A DNA stretch of 64,000 nucleotides. It comes from Corynebacterium uterequi (GTDB taxonomy: Bacteria > Actinomycetota > Actinomycetes > Mycobacteriales > Mycobacteriaceae). Location: positions 372,001-436,000 of the forward strand of contig NZ_CP011546.1 in the NCBI RefSeq assembly GCF_001021065.1, written 5' to 3'. A model generated the notes under the pieces. It was not told where the DNA came from and ran no database searches. It saw nothing but the letters and a program-made list of their open reading frames with translations. Numbering within the stretch: the first letter of the stretch is position 1; every line of letters begins with the position of its first letter. The position numbers were made by a program, and so were the translations under genes. Of this stretch, positions 28,220-37,200 are shown one piece after another.

Positions 28220-29568
28220 CAGCCCAGCCCCCGAATGGCTGCGAGCAGACCGGACACCCAGCCGGCCAGCGGCAACACGGCGACGACGGCCACGAGCTCG
28301 GCCCGCTCCCACCAGATAGCCGACGTCGGCTCGATCCGCGACACCCTACCGGCCCACAGTGGTGCGGTCACGGTCGCCGCAGCGACGATAGCTCCCAGCA
28401 CCCACGAATGCCCCGCGGCCGCCACCACGGCCGCCACGAGCGCGACGACGCTGAGACACCACGCCGGAACCGGTGGGCGGAACCTTGCCGCCTGCAGTCC
28501 CGTGGCCCCCGCCAGCGCCAACGCCAGCAGTTGAGCCCCCCACCCGCCGACGCTTCCCACCGCCACTACTCCCGCGACCGCGACCACGGCGATACCCACC
28601 GCGATCCCGTCGGCGAGGGCGCGTGCCCGGCTCGCGCGGGCGTCGACGTCCGGCTGGTGCAGGTCCGAGACTGACATCTCCTGACCGGCGGTGGGGATCC
28701 GCGGCACGGACAACCCGGCCAAGGACGTCGCCATCCCGGGCAGCGCGCTCACGGCGACGATGATCGTCACCAGCGCCGCCGACCCCACCGCGGCCACCGG
28801 ATCCCCTGGTACCAACAGTCCCGCGCCGGCGACGGCGAACAACCCGCACGTGGTGAGCAGCGCAGCCGTCACCCGATCGCCCGCCACGCCCACGATCCGC
28901 ATCCCCGCCGTGACCAGCGCGGCGGCCGCCAGCCCGGCGGCGGCGATCCACGCCAGGGAGGTTTTGCTCGCCAGGCCGGACTCCGCCCAGGCCGAGGGAT
29001 GCCAGAGGTCCTGCCCGCCCACCGCCGAGACAGCCGCCACGGCGGCGAACAGGGCAGCGGGTACGACGAGTTCCCCGCGCCGGCGTTGCCACAACGCGGT
29101 GATGACCAGCGTCGTCGCCCCGGCCAGCGCCGCCCACCCGATGCCGACCCACGGCAGGAGGGCACCGGCGGCGGCACACGCGCCAGCCACGCTCGCCGCC
29201 GATAACGCGTGGGCCGCGCCCTGACCGGTGGCCTGGGCGACGAGCGCCTCGGCGGCGTCGCGGACAATCGGCGCGTCGACGGGCTCCGCGGGGTGTAGCA
29301 GGATGACGTCGCCGTGGTTCACCGACAAGTCCGCTAGCGGCTCCGCCATCGGCAGCGGGGCGCCACCGGGGCTGGATGCCCGCCACGGCCGGGTGACCGT
29401 GGGTGCGTCGACGAGCTCAAGCAACTCCGGTAACGCCTCCAGCAGGGAAGACGACGACGGCAGGGACACATCCGCCTCTGAGCGGAAGGCACCAATGTGG
29501 ACGCGGACGCACACTCTCAGCGTGTGCGCGGACCGCCGGGTTAGCCCGGCGTGGCGTGGAACAGACAT
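28219..29568 (-). CDS. eccD: Type VII secretion integral membrane protein EccD
   Basis: 449-aa EccD. The N-terminal ubiquitin-like domain (TLRVCVRVHIGAF ... VNHGDVILLHP, about residues 12-105) is followed by about eleven TM helices forming the ESX channel vestibule. The ATG at 29568 follows AGGGGGAG; an upstream in-frame ATG at 29625 lacks such a site. It is first in an eccD-mycP operon divergent from eccC. The natural eccD/eccC promoter region has been separated by an island. Confidence 0.93.
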   Translation of the reverse strand: MSVPRHAGLTRRSAHTLRVCVRVHIGAFRSEADVSLPSSSSLLEALPELLELVDAPTVTRPWRASSPGGAPLPMAEPLADLSVNHGDVILLHPAEPVDAPIVRDAAEALVAQATGQGAAHALSAASVAGACAAAGALLPWVGIGWAALAGATTLVITALWQRRRGELVVPAALFAAVAAVSAVGGQDLWHPSAWAESGLASKTSLAWIAAAGLAAAALVTAGMRIVGVAGDRVTAALLTTCGLFAVAGAGLLVPGDPVAAVGSAALVTIIVAVSALPGMATSLAGLSVPRIPTAGQEMSVSDLHQPDVDARASRARALADGIAVGIAVVAVAGVVAVGSVGGWGAQLLALALAGATGLQAARFRPPVPAWCLSVVALVAAVVAAAGHSWVLGAIVAAATVTAPLWAGRVSRIEPTSAIWWERAELVAVVAVLPLAGWVSGLLAAIRGLG

Positions 29569-29600
29569 TTCTCCCCCTGATCTGCTGTACGGATTATCTT

Positions 29601-29628
29601 GGCCTAAAACCCGGTTCGTGTCCACAGC
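29601..29628 (+). repeat. Left copy of 28-bp direct repeat flanking the ESX-4 island
   Basis: GGCCTAAAACCCGGTTCGTG followed by TCCACAGC matches the sequence at 34072-34099 in 22 of 28 positions, in the same orientation. It lies 33 bp upstream of the eccD start codon. Confidence 0.5.
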
Positions 29629-30032
29629 TTGAGCGGTCGGCGAGGGCTGGAAACGGCGACAGCTTCAGTGATATGCGGCTGGAGCCATGCGAGGGTCTCG
29701 GTTTGAACCGCAGTGATGCAGTGATGATGTGTCGATGTCGTCGACATGTTCCCGGTGGTGGTGCGCCTCAACTGAGAGCACCGAGGTTGCCGTCACCTGG
29801 GGATTTTGAAGACTTCTAGCGTGCTTGAGACCTCCTTGGCAATCTGGGCAGACAGAAGGCAGAAGGCGAGCCCTATGAGCACGCTCAGAATCATGTCGCG
29901 TCAGGCCTTCGCCCCCGAGCTTTCGACAAGCGCGGGAGTGTTATGCCGTTCGTGGTTCCTTTTTGGTGGACTTGGCTTAGGCGGGGTGCGGCTAGCGGAG
30001 GATGAAGCGGGTGGAAACGAGGATGGCTGAGC
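29629..30032. other. Non-coding left end of the island
   Basis: No convincing gene. The last part (about 29935-29985, TGTTATGCCGTTCGTGGTTC) resembles a module in array 1 (TTATGCCGTGCATAGTGGTT), so the repeat array may begin here with a decayed unit. Confidence 0.4.
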
Positions 30033-30615
30033 GATGCACGTGCATCGCTTGAGAGGCGTCGACGGTTGGCCCTGGGCGAGGAGGCTGGCTGGGGCTTTGA
30101 CGGACCCAGGCCAGAGGGTCGACTGTAGCCAGATGGCCGCAGACGATGCACGTGCATCATAGGGGACGGGATCTGCCGGAGGTTGGTCCTGGGAGGCAAG
30201 CTAGGGAGCAGTCCGAGGATGTGGCCGCGTCGAGCTGGAATCCTAGCCGCCGGAGCGGGCGGAAGGGATGCACGTGCATCACCCGGGGGCCGGCAGAGAT
30301 GCGACGGGACAGGCCACCGGCGAGGAGCTCATTTACAGGTGGCCGGTGAAGCCCGAAACGATGCACGTGCATCACCCGGGAGGCGATTTGCCGGAGGTCT
30401 GTATCGGGCGGGAGGGTGGATTGCGTAGGAGGCGTCAGCTGCGGCCGCGTCAGGCTGGAACCCTGGCCGCCGTCAATGGGCTGAAGCGATGCACGTGCAT
30501 CACTTGAGAGGCATCGGCGCCCGGGCTGACGGTAAAGGGGCAGGCTCCAGCCCATGATGAGCGCCGAAACGATGCACGTGCATCTGGGGTTGCCCGCAAA
30601 TCGTGGACAGTTCGA

Positions 30616-31515
30616 TTAAGCAGCGCGGCCTGAGGCCGACTCCTTCTCCAAGTGGTAATTATTTTCGAAACTGACAGGTGGGAGACCACCCAACGACGAA
30701 TGACGCCGTTGCCGGTTGTAAAACCCCTCGATCCAACCCGCCACCGCACGACGAGCTTGATCCCGGGTACGCCACCGTCGCCGCTGGTAGAACTCCGTTT
30801 TTAGCGTCGCCCAAAACGATTCAGCCATCGCGTTATCAAAACACACCCCAGTACGTCCCACCGACTGAGCGATCCCGAGTTCCTGGCACACACGGTACAG
30901 CTGATCACTGGTGAACTGCGTGCCACGATCAGCGTGAAACACCACACCCTCAGCCACCTCGCCACGCAAGGTGTGCGCCATCCGAAGGGCCCGTTCCACC
31001 AGGTCAGTGCTCTGGTGCGCGTCCATCGCCCACCCTAAGACCCGGCGAGAACACCCATCACGGACCGCACACAGATACAGCCAACCCTCCCCGGTACGCA
31101 GATACGTGATATCGGAGATCCACACCTTATTCAGTTCCCCGGTGTCAAAGACTCGTTCCACCCGATCTGGGATCTGGTGCCGTGCTACACCGGGTACTCG
31201 CCGAGCCGGAGTCCACGATCGCGGTGAGATGCCTTCAATGCCCAGCCTGCGCATCGACTTGGCTACCGTTTTCTTATCCACCACCAGGCCCATGCCACGT
31301 AGATCAGCGGTGATCCGCGGTGCTCCGTAGGTCTGGTGGGACTGGGTCCAGGACCTCAGCACGCTGGCATCAAGCGCGGCGCGCTGCATGTCACGAGGGT
31401 CATCACCGGCAGCTTTGAGCCTTTGCTGGCTCGCCCACTTGTAGTAGCCCGAGCGGGAGACCTGCAAAAGCCTGGCCATGCGGCAGATGCTGTAGTTGGC
31501 CTTCTCCTGCGCCAT
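30616..31515 (-). CDS. IS3-family transposase OrfB (DDE integrase core)
   Basis: 299 aa from the internal ATG. The catalytic DDE triad is readable as VWISDITYL, VVFHADRGTQFTS and SFWATLKTE with the expected D-35-E spacing. The frame extends upstream of the ATG without a start (VEATKVERFQLMAQEKANYS), overlapping the end of OrfA in the -1 frame. As in other IS3 elements, the functional OrfAB transposase is therefore probably made by programmed -1 frameshifting, with GGGAAAAGC near 31562-31570 or the CAAAAG at the OrfA end as the slip site. Confidence 0.9.
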   Translation of the reverse strand: MAQEKANYSICRMARLLQVSRSGYYKWASQQRLKAAGDDPRDMQRAALDASVLRSWTQSHQTYGAPRITADLRGMGLVVDKKTVAKSMRRLGIEGISPRSWTPARRVPGVARHQIPDRVERVFDTGELNKVWISDITYLRTGEGWLYLCAVRDGCSRRVLGWAMDAHQSTDLVERALRMAHTLRGEVAEGVVFHADRGTQFTSDQLYRVCQELGIAQSVGRTGVCFDNAMAESFWATLKTEFYQRRRWRTRDQARRAVAGWIEGFYNRQRRHSSLGGLPPVSFENNYHLEKESASGRAA

Positions 31516-31529
31516 CAGCTGGAAGCGTT

Positions 31530-31829
31530 CTACTTTTGTTGCTTCGACGCGAAGAAGGCTGCTGCTTTTCCCAAAAACTCGTTATCAAGCTTGAGCTCGG
31601 CGACCTGTTTACGCAGGCGTAGCAGTTCTGCGCGTTCGTCGGCGTCGAGTACCTCAGCCTGGTGTGTGGCTGGGTCGCTGGGCTGGCGTTCTTTCTTCAC
31701 CCACCGGCTCAACAGGGAGGCGTTGATGTTGAGTTCCTTGGCTACCACCGAGATCGGGCGGCCGGTATCAAGAACCAATCGGGCGGCTTCGCGCCGGTAT
31801 TCCGGGGTGTAGGTCTTCCTCGTTGCCAT
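31530..31829 (-). CDS. IS3-family OrfA, HTH regulator of transposition
   Basis: 99 aa from ATG 31829: MATRKTYTPEYRREAARLVL, a helix-turn-helix (ISVVAKELNINASLLSRWV) and a leucine-zipper-like end (ELLRLRKQVAELKLDNEFLG). It binds the IS ends and forms the N-terminal part of the OrfAB transposase. An alternative start at 31841 adds four residues. Confidence 0.9.
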   Translation of the reverse strand: MATRKTYTPEYRREAARLVLDTGRPISVVAKELNINASLLSRWVKKERQPSDPATHQAEVLDADERAELLRLRKQVAELKLDNEFLGKAAAFFASKQQK

Positions 31830-32373
31830 AGTGACAGACATCCTTCCTGACAGGCCTGTGGCCCATCCTTATCAGGTGTCCACTACTCGAGGGTAACCCC
31901 ACATCGTTTTAGAGGCGTCGCAGACGCAGTGGCGAGCCCGGGCCGGCGGCGAATGAGCCAGCTTGCGGCCGGTGGATGAAGTCCGAAAACGATGCACGTG
32001 CAGCACCCCGGGTGAAGGCTTCCGGCAGCCAACCCGGGGCGAGCGCACGGCTGTCGTAAACGGCCCGAAGCGATGCACGTGCATCACTTGGGAAGCGTCG
32101 ACGCCACGGCGAGGCCGGGCCGACAGCAAAGAAGGGGGGGCAGGCTCTAGCCCACGATGAGCACTGAAACGATGCACGTGCATCACCCACCATAACCACC
32201 ACGTTCGAACCAAACGTTCCCACCCAGCAGTAAGGCCTAGCCCGCCCAGCTGCACCAACAGGCATACTGTGACCAAAATCGCACCCCTGTACGATAGCAA
32301 ACACGTTCTACCCGGCTATGATAGGAACCATCATCACACCACGGGGAAACCACACACGGGGGACACGTAGCTC

Positions 32374-33639
32374 ATGCCCACCACATCACTGATCGACCTC
32401 ACCGACGCCCGCGACGACGACATCACCAGCATGCTCACCCACGCCCACCGCACCATCACCCGCTCGAAAGCCGCACTGATCGCCGCGATCGCACAGTTCC
32501 ACGCCCGTGGGCTGGCCGAACACTTCGGCGCCCCGTCGACTGCGACGTGGCTTATCCGCCACTTCCAACTCGCCTCGTCCACCGCCCGGGAGTTAGTCCG
32601 TGTCGCGGTGTTCATCACCCAGCACCCTAGGGTTGCTGACGCGTTCTACCTCGGCCGATTGTCCTATTGCGCGGTGCGGTTGCTCATGGCGGTTGTCGAT
32701 GAGTCCACCACCGAGGATGAAGAAGACGCCATTGTTGCCGCGGCGGAAGGACTAACGATCACTGAGCTACGCGCAGCACTTGCGCCGCTGAGGACACCGC
32801 GGGAAGACAAGGTGGAGAAGATCCGTATACGCACCCAGGATGATGGGTGGACGACAGTCAGTATCACGTTGAACCCGGATACGGCTGCGGAGTTTGCGGC
32901 GGCGTTGAAAACCGCGGAGTTAAGCAACTACGGCGATACCACCACCAAGATTGAGGACTCGGACGTTCAACCTGGGGATGTAGCCGATCAGATCGCTGGG
33001 TTGGATCCGCACGGCACGCACGGTGCGGGGGTGGTGGGTGTGAGTCGGTTTGGTGCTCCTGCCAGGGTGCGGTTGATGGGGGCGTTTAAGGCGGTGGTGC
33101 ATATTGTGCGTTCCCAGCCGGTGTCGAGGGTGCGTGCCCCGGGCGCGGAGGTGATCTACGTGGTGAGGGAAGATGATGGTGGGGTGCCGCGGGTTGTTAG
33201 TGATCCGTCGGCGGTGGCTACGGGTCGGGCGGATAAGTTGTTTAATGCCCGGATGCGTACTTTGTTGGTGGATGGTGTGGGGAATGCGGTGTCGTTGAGT
33301 TCGTCGACGCGGTTGGCGACTAATCGGCAGGTCAAAGCGTTGGTGGCGCAGTGGTCGGGGGTGTGTGCTACTCCGGGGTGTGGGCATAGTCGGTGGTTGG
33401 AGATGCATCATATTGTGGACTGGGCTCAGGGTGGGCCGACGGATATGTGGAATTTGGTGGTGTTGTGTTCGGCGTGTCATACGTTGGTCACGAATGGGCA
33501 GATGCGGATCACGATTGATGATAAGGACCCTTCGCGGTTGCATTTTCGGGCGAGGGGGTCGCATTTTGTCAGTTGTCGGCGTGGTGCGCCGGTGACATTG
33601 GAGTCGTTGCTGGCCCGTAAGGCCCCGACCGCGGCGTAA
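32374..33639 (+). CDS. DUF222/13E12-family HNH endonuclease
   Basis: 421-aa protein. A DUF222 (13E12 repeat) region spans about residues 20-290, followed by a C-terminal HNH nuclease domain: CATPGCGHSRWLEMHHIVDW (Cys pair and the HH of the HNH) and NLVVLCSACHTLV (Asn and second Cys pair). Such proteins are present in many copies in mycobacteria and corynebacteria and are tied to REP13E12 mobile repeats; their substrate is unknown. It begins 190 bp after the last palindrome of array 2. Codon use changes abruptly near 33000: C-ending codons before, G/T-ending codons after, as if the gene is a recombinant of two sources. Confidence 0.9.
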   Translation: MPTTSLIDLTDARDDDITSMLTHAHRTITRSKAALIAAIAQFHARGLAEHFGAPSTATWLIRHFQLASSTARELVRVAVFITQHPRVADAFYLGRLSYCAVRLLMAVVDESTTEDEEDAIVAAAEGLTITELRAALAPLRTPREDKVEKIRIRTQDDGWTTVSITLNPDTAAEFAAALKTAELSNYGDTTTKIEDSDVQPGDVADQIAGLDPHGTHGAGVVGVSRFGAPARVRLMGAFKAVVHIVRSQPVSRVRAPGAEVIYVVREDDGGVPRVVSDPSAVATGRADKLFNARMRTLLVDGVGNAVSLSSSTRLATNRQVKALVAQWSGVCATPGCGHSRWLEMHHIVDWAQGGPTDMWNLVVLCSACHTLVTNGQMRITIDDKDPSRLHFRARGSHFVSCRRGAPVTLESLLARKAPTAA

Positions 33640-33840
33640 GCCCCGCCTGGGGGTTAGGCCACGCTTTCTTCCAGCAGCCATGGGAGCCGCGAATCCGCTC
33701 GGCCGGGTGTCGATAGGTGGCGTTCTCGTGCCGAGGCCGGCGCTGTGGAGCTTAACAAGACAGTCCACGAAACCATCGGCCGCCTCATCGTGAGAAACCC
33801 TGTGACCTGCGGACTGGACTGGTTGTGGCTATTTTAGGGG

Positions 33841-33866
33841 CTCTTCACAGTTGAGGGTGCAGCCGA
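33841..33866. repeat. Orphan ISL3-type terminal repeat
   Basis: CTCTTCACAGTTGAGGGTGC followed by AGCCGA matches the outer ISL3 end. No transposase remnant and no facing partner end are nearby, so it is a solo relic. Confidence 0.65.
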
Positions 33867-34071
33867 GTAGTTGACCCCCTTGGCCGGATCAGGTTGCTTT
33901 GCTTAAGAGGGGGACCGGCGTGCCGTTTCGCTTCAATAGCTTTAAGTAAGTAGGACCGAAAAAGCTCCGGAGCCTCATGCAGCGTCGCACGCCAAGGTGA
34001 CGGGTTCGGGGATGCCACCCGAGGCTCCCTTCACCCCCACCCACCGTTCGTCGTGCCGTGGCGGGAAACGT

Positions 34072-34099
34072 GGCTTAGAATCCGGTGCATATCCACAGC
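34072..34099 (+). repeat. Right copy of 28-bp direct repeat flanking the ESX-4 island
   Basis: GGCTTAGAATCCGGTGCATA followed by TCCACAGC, the partner of 29601-29628. It is 110 bp upstream of the eccC start. Confidence 0.5.
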
Positions 34100-34128
34100 C
34101 ATGAATGGCCGACGGGGGTCTGGCCGGC

Positions 34129-34188
34129 TGTGGCGAACACACTTGAACTGTGGGGAACACACTTGAACTGTGGGGAACACACTTGAAC
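34129..34188 (+). repeat. Three tandem 20-bp repeats upstream of eccC
   Basis: Three back-to-back copies of TGTGGGGAACACACTTGAAC (the first has C for G at position 6) occupy 34129-34188 and end 20 bp before the eccC GTG. A 20-bp period is close to two helical turns, so a protein could bind all copies on one face. A role as operator or activator site for the ESX-4 operon is inferred. Confidence 0.8.
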
Positions 34189-34208
34189 CTCGGGGGAGGA
34201 CTGCGGCT

Positions 34209-37200
34209 GTGATCGATGTTGACGACGGCTACATTGTCGAGCCTCGGCGCGCCGGAGAGCGCGAACCGGCGCCACCGAGCCCGACGGGAAACATCCTCAT
34301 CGACGCGGTCCCGCCGGCGCGTCGGCCGCAGCCGGTGCCCATCGTGCGGATCCTCATGCCGATCGTCATGGTTGCAGCGATGGTGGCCATGGTGGCGGTC
34401 ATGTTCCTCGGCGGACGTTCCGCCAGCCCCGTCATGCTGGCCGTGCCGCTGATGATGGGCCTGTCCATGCTCATGATGTTTGCGCCTCCGCAGTCGGAAG
34501 GGGACGTCGACGAGGTGCGGCGGACCTATCTGCGCCACCTCGGGCAGGTCCGGGAGAAGGCGCTGGCCAATGGCTATAAGCAGCGCATGCACGCCGTGCA
34601 CCGCCATCCGTTGCCCCAGGACCTGGTGTTCCGGGTCGGCACGGACCGGATGTGGGAGCGTTCCGCCGCGGATAAGGACGCCTGCGAGGTGCGGGTGGGA
34701 GTGGGCACGGTGCGCCTGACTACGCCCGTCGACGTGCGCGAGTCCGGCGCGGCCGAGGACCTGGAGCCGGTGTGCGCGATGAGCGTGCGTCGCATCCTCA
34801 ACTCGGTGTCCGTGGTCCCGGAGATGCCGATGGTGCTCAACCTCAAGGCCTTCGGCCTGTTCGCGGTGAGCGGACCGAGGGCGCGCGGGCTGGTTCGGGC
34901 GGTGGTGGCCCAGCTCGTCGTCGCTCTTGGGCCGGAAAGCCTTGGGCTGTCCGTGCAGGGGAGGGGGTGGGAGTGGACGCGGTGGCTGCCGCACTGCGCC
35001 GACCCGGCGGCCGCGGATGTGCGCATCGTGCTGCTCGACGACCAGGGCACGGCGTTTGAGGAGTACCTCACGAACGACGCCTGGGACGTGGTCATTGCGA
35101 TAGCGGATGGAGCTGACCAGCACTCGCTCATGACCAGGGGCATGGAGGAGGGCCTGGCGGTGGTGGTGGACGAGGACGTGACCGCCGTCTCCGAGGACGG
35201 CCCCGAGTGCCTGGGCCGGGCGGACTACCTCAGCGTTAAAGAGGCGGCGCTGTTGGCTCGGGCGATGACCCCGTATCGTCGGCCGCGCACGGTCACCGCC
35301 CAGCGTGCCGGGGATCTGCTGGCGCTGTTGGGGATCGACGGCGCGGACGCGGTCACTCCGGACCAGCTGTGGCGCGGCAGCCTAGGGACCCAGCGGCGCC
35401 TGGTGGTGCCGATCGGGGTCACGGAGAGTCAGAGCCCGCTCAACCTGGATCTCAAGGAGGCGGCGCACGGCGGCATGGGCCCGCACGGGTTGTGTATTGG
35501 CGCCACGGGGTCGGGTAAGTCAGAGTTGCTGCGCACGCTGGTTACCGCGTTGGCGGCCACGCACTCGCCAAGGGATCTCAACTTAGTCCTCGTGGATTTT
35601 AAGGGCGGGGCGACGTTCCTGGGGTGCGAATCGCTGCCGCACACCGCTGCGGTCATCACGAATCTGCAGGATGAGGCGGTGCTCGTCGAGCGTATGCACG
35701 ACGCCCTGTCGGGTGAGCTCAATCGCCGCCAGGAGGTGCTGCGTAAGGCGGGTAATTACGCGAACATCACCGAGTACAACGCCGCTGAGGCGACGCCGTT
35801 GCCGTCGTTGGTCATCATCGTCGATGAGTTCTCCGAGTTGTTGGGCCAGCACCCGGACTTCGCGGACTTGTTCGTCGCCATCGGGCGGTTGGGCCGTTCC
35901 CTCGGCGTGCACTTGCTGCTGGCCTCGCAGCGGCTGGAGGAGGGCAAGTTGCGCGGGTTGGACTCGCACCTGTCCTACCGCATTGGGTTAAAAACCTTCT
36001 CTGCGGGGGAGTCTCGGCAGGTCCTCGGGGTGCCGGATGCCTACCACCTGCCGTCGAGGCCCGGTTCCGGGTACCTGCGCACGGATTCCGAGAAGCTCAC
36101 GCGTTTCCAGGCGGCGTACGTGTCCGGGCCGGTCAGCCGGAGGGTGCGCAGGGAGGACGCCACGTCGCCCGACGGGCCGCGTGGGGTGGAGGAGTTCCGG
36201 GGGATTGTCGTCGACGCCCCCGGCGACGCCGACGCCGAGTACGTCACCGATGCGTCCACGACGCTGCTGCGGGTGGTCGTCGACGCCGCCCGCGACGCCG
36301 CCCGCGTGCGGGGGCTTAAGGCGCACTGCGTGTGGTTGGATCCGCTGCCCGAGCGCGTCGAGCTCTCCGCGGTGGCCACGGAAGGTGCTGCGGCGCTGAG
36401 TGCCACCATCGGCATGATTGACCGGCCGTACCACCAGCGCCAGGACCCGTACACGCTGGACCTCACCACCCGTGGCGGGCATGTGGCCGTCTGCGGGTCG
36501 CCTCAGACGGGAAAGTCGATGGCCTTAGTCACCCTCGTCGGCGCGCTGGCGCTGAGTACCACGACCTCGCAGCTGCGGGTGTACCTCATCGACCTAGGTG
36601 GCGGCTTCTTGGCGACGTTGACGCGACTGCCGCACGTGGCGGGCTACGCCGGGCGTGGGGAAACGGAGAAGATCCGGCGGATTGTGGACGAGGTGGCGGG
36701 GTTTGTCACCTCGGGCCAGGACGGGCACACGCTGTTGGTCATCGACGGCTGGCACGCCATCGCCGCCGCCGGCTCCGACCTGGAGGCGCTGGTGGACCAG
36801 GTCACCGCGCTGGCCGCCGACGGCCCGGCCGCCGGCGTGCATCTGGCGATAGCCACACCCCGGTGGACCACCCTGCGCCCCGCCATCCGCGACCTGTTGG
36901 GCCATCGCATCGAGCTGCGGGTCGGGGACCCGATGGATTCCATCGTCAACCGCAAGGCCCAGGCCGCGGTGCCGGTCTCACCGGGGCGTGGCGTGACCAC
37001 GGAGGGGGAGCAGATGCTCGTCGCGTTCACCTCCGCGCAGGACATCGAGCACCTGCGGGTGCGCGCCGAGAACCTAGGCCAGCACCCCGTGCCTAGGTTG
37101 AAGCTGCTGCCGACGTCGTTGTCGCTGGCCTCGCTGGAGCCGGCGCCAACGACGCCGGCCGGGGCGGTTGTGTTTGGCGTCGGCGGGCCGATGCTTCAGC

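Larger units (their letters stand above)
30585..31901 (-). mobile_element. Intact-looking IS3-family element
   Basis: 1317-bp element with imperfect inverted ends: TGGGGTTGCCCGCAAATCGT at 30585 and the reverse complement of 31901, TGGGGTTACCCTCGAGTAGT, both continuing GGACA. It is flanked by a 4-bp target duplication CATC (30581-30584 and 31902-31905). The left CATC is the last four bases of a palindrome, so the element sits at the edge of a repeat unit. OrfA and OrfB are undisrupted, so it may be active. Confidence 0.9.
30033..32184. repeat. Array 2 with palindrome GATGCACGTGCATC
   Basis: Nine copies of the 14-bp palindrome start at 30033, 30145, 30267, 30360, 30488, 30571, 31991, 32072 and 32171; the 31991 copy ends CAGC instead of CATC. 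Spacing is 81-128 bp once the inserted IS3 element is removed. Intervening sequences recur in pairs, for example GGCAGGCTCCAGCCCATGAT before 30571 and GGCAGGCTCTAGCCCACGAT before 32171, or GCTGGAAT-CCTAGCCGCC before 30267 and GCTGGAAC-CCTGGCCGCC before 30488. It is clearly related to array 1 although about 29 kb away. Confidence 0.9.
33640..34128. other. Non-coding right end of the island
   Basis: No gene seen. It holds an ISL3 end at 33841, an imperfect inverted repeat CCCCCTTGGCC...TTAAGAGGGGG near 33875-33920, and the right copy of the 28-bp direct repeat (34072-34099). Open frames antisense to the HNH gene that reach into this gap look like shadows. Confidence 0.4.

Noticed and set aside
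30033..32184. Palindromes as canonical parS sites
   Set aside because: Only the central CACGTG is shared; the conserved TGTTT/AAACA arms of parS are absent, so ParB binding is not claimed.
32920..33768. 282-codon minus-strand frame over the HNH gene
   Set aside because: Arg/Pro/His-rich and wholly antisense to a gene with clear HNH motifs.
34170..34208. ATG at 34170 as eccC start
   Set aside because: It lies inside the 20-bp tandem repeat without a ribosome binding site; GTG 34209 after GGGGGAGGA is better.
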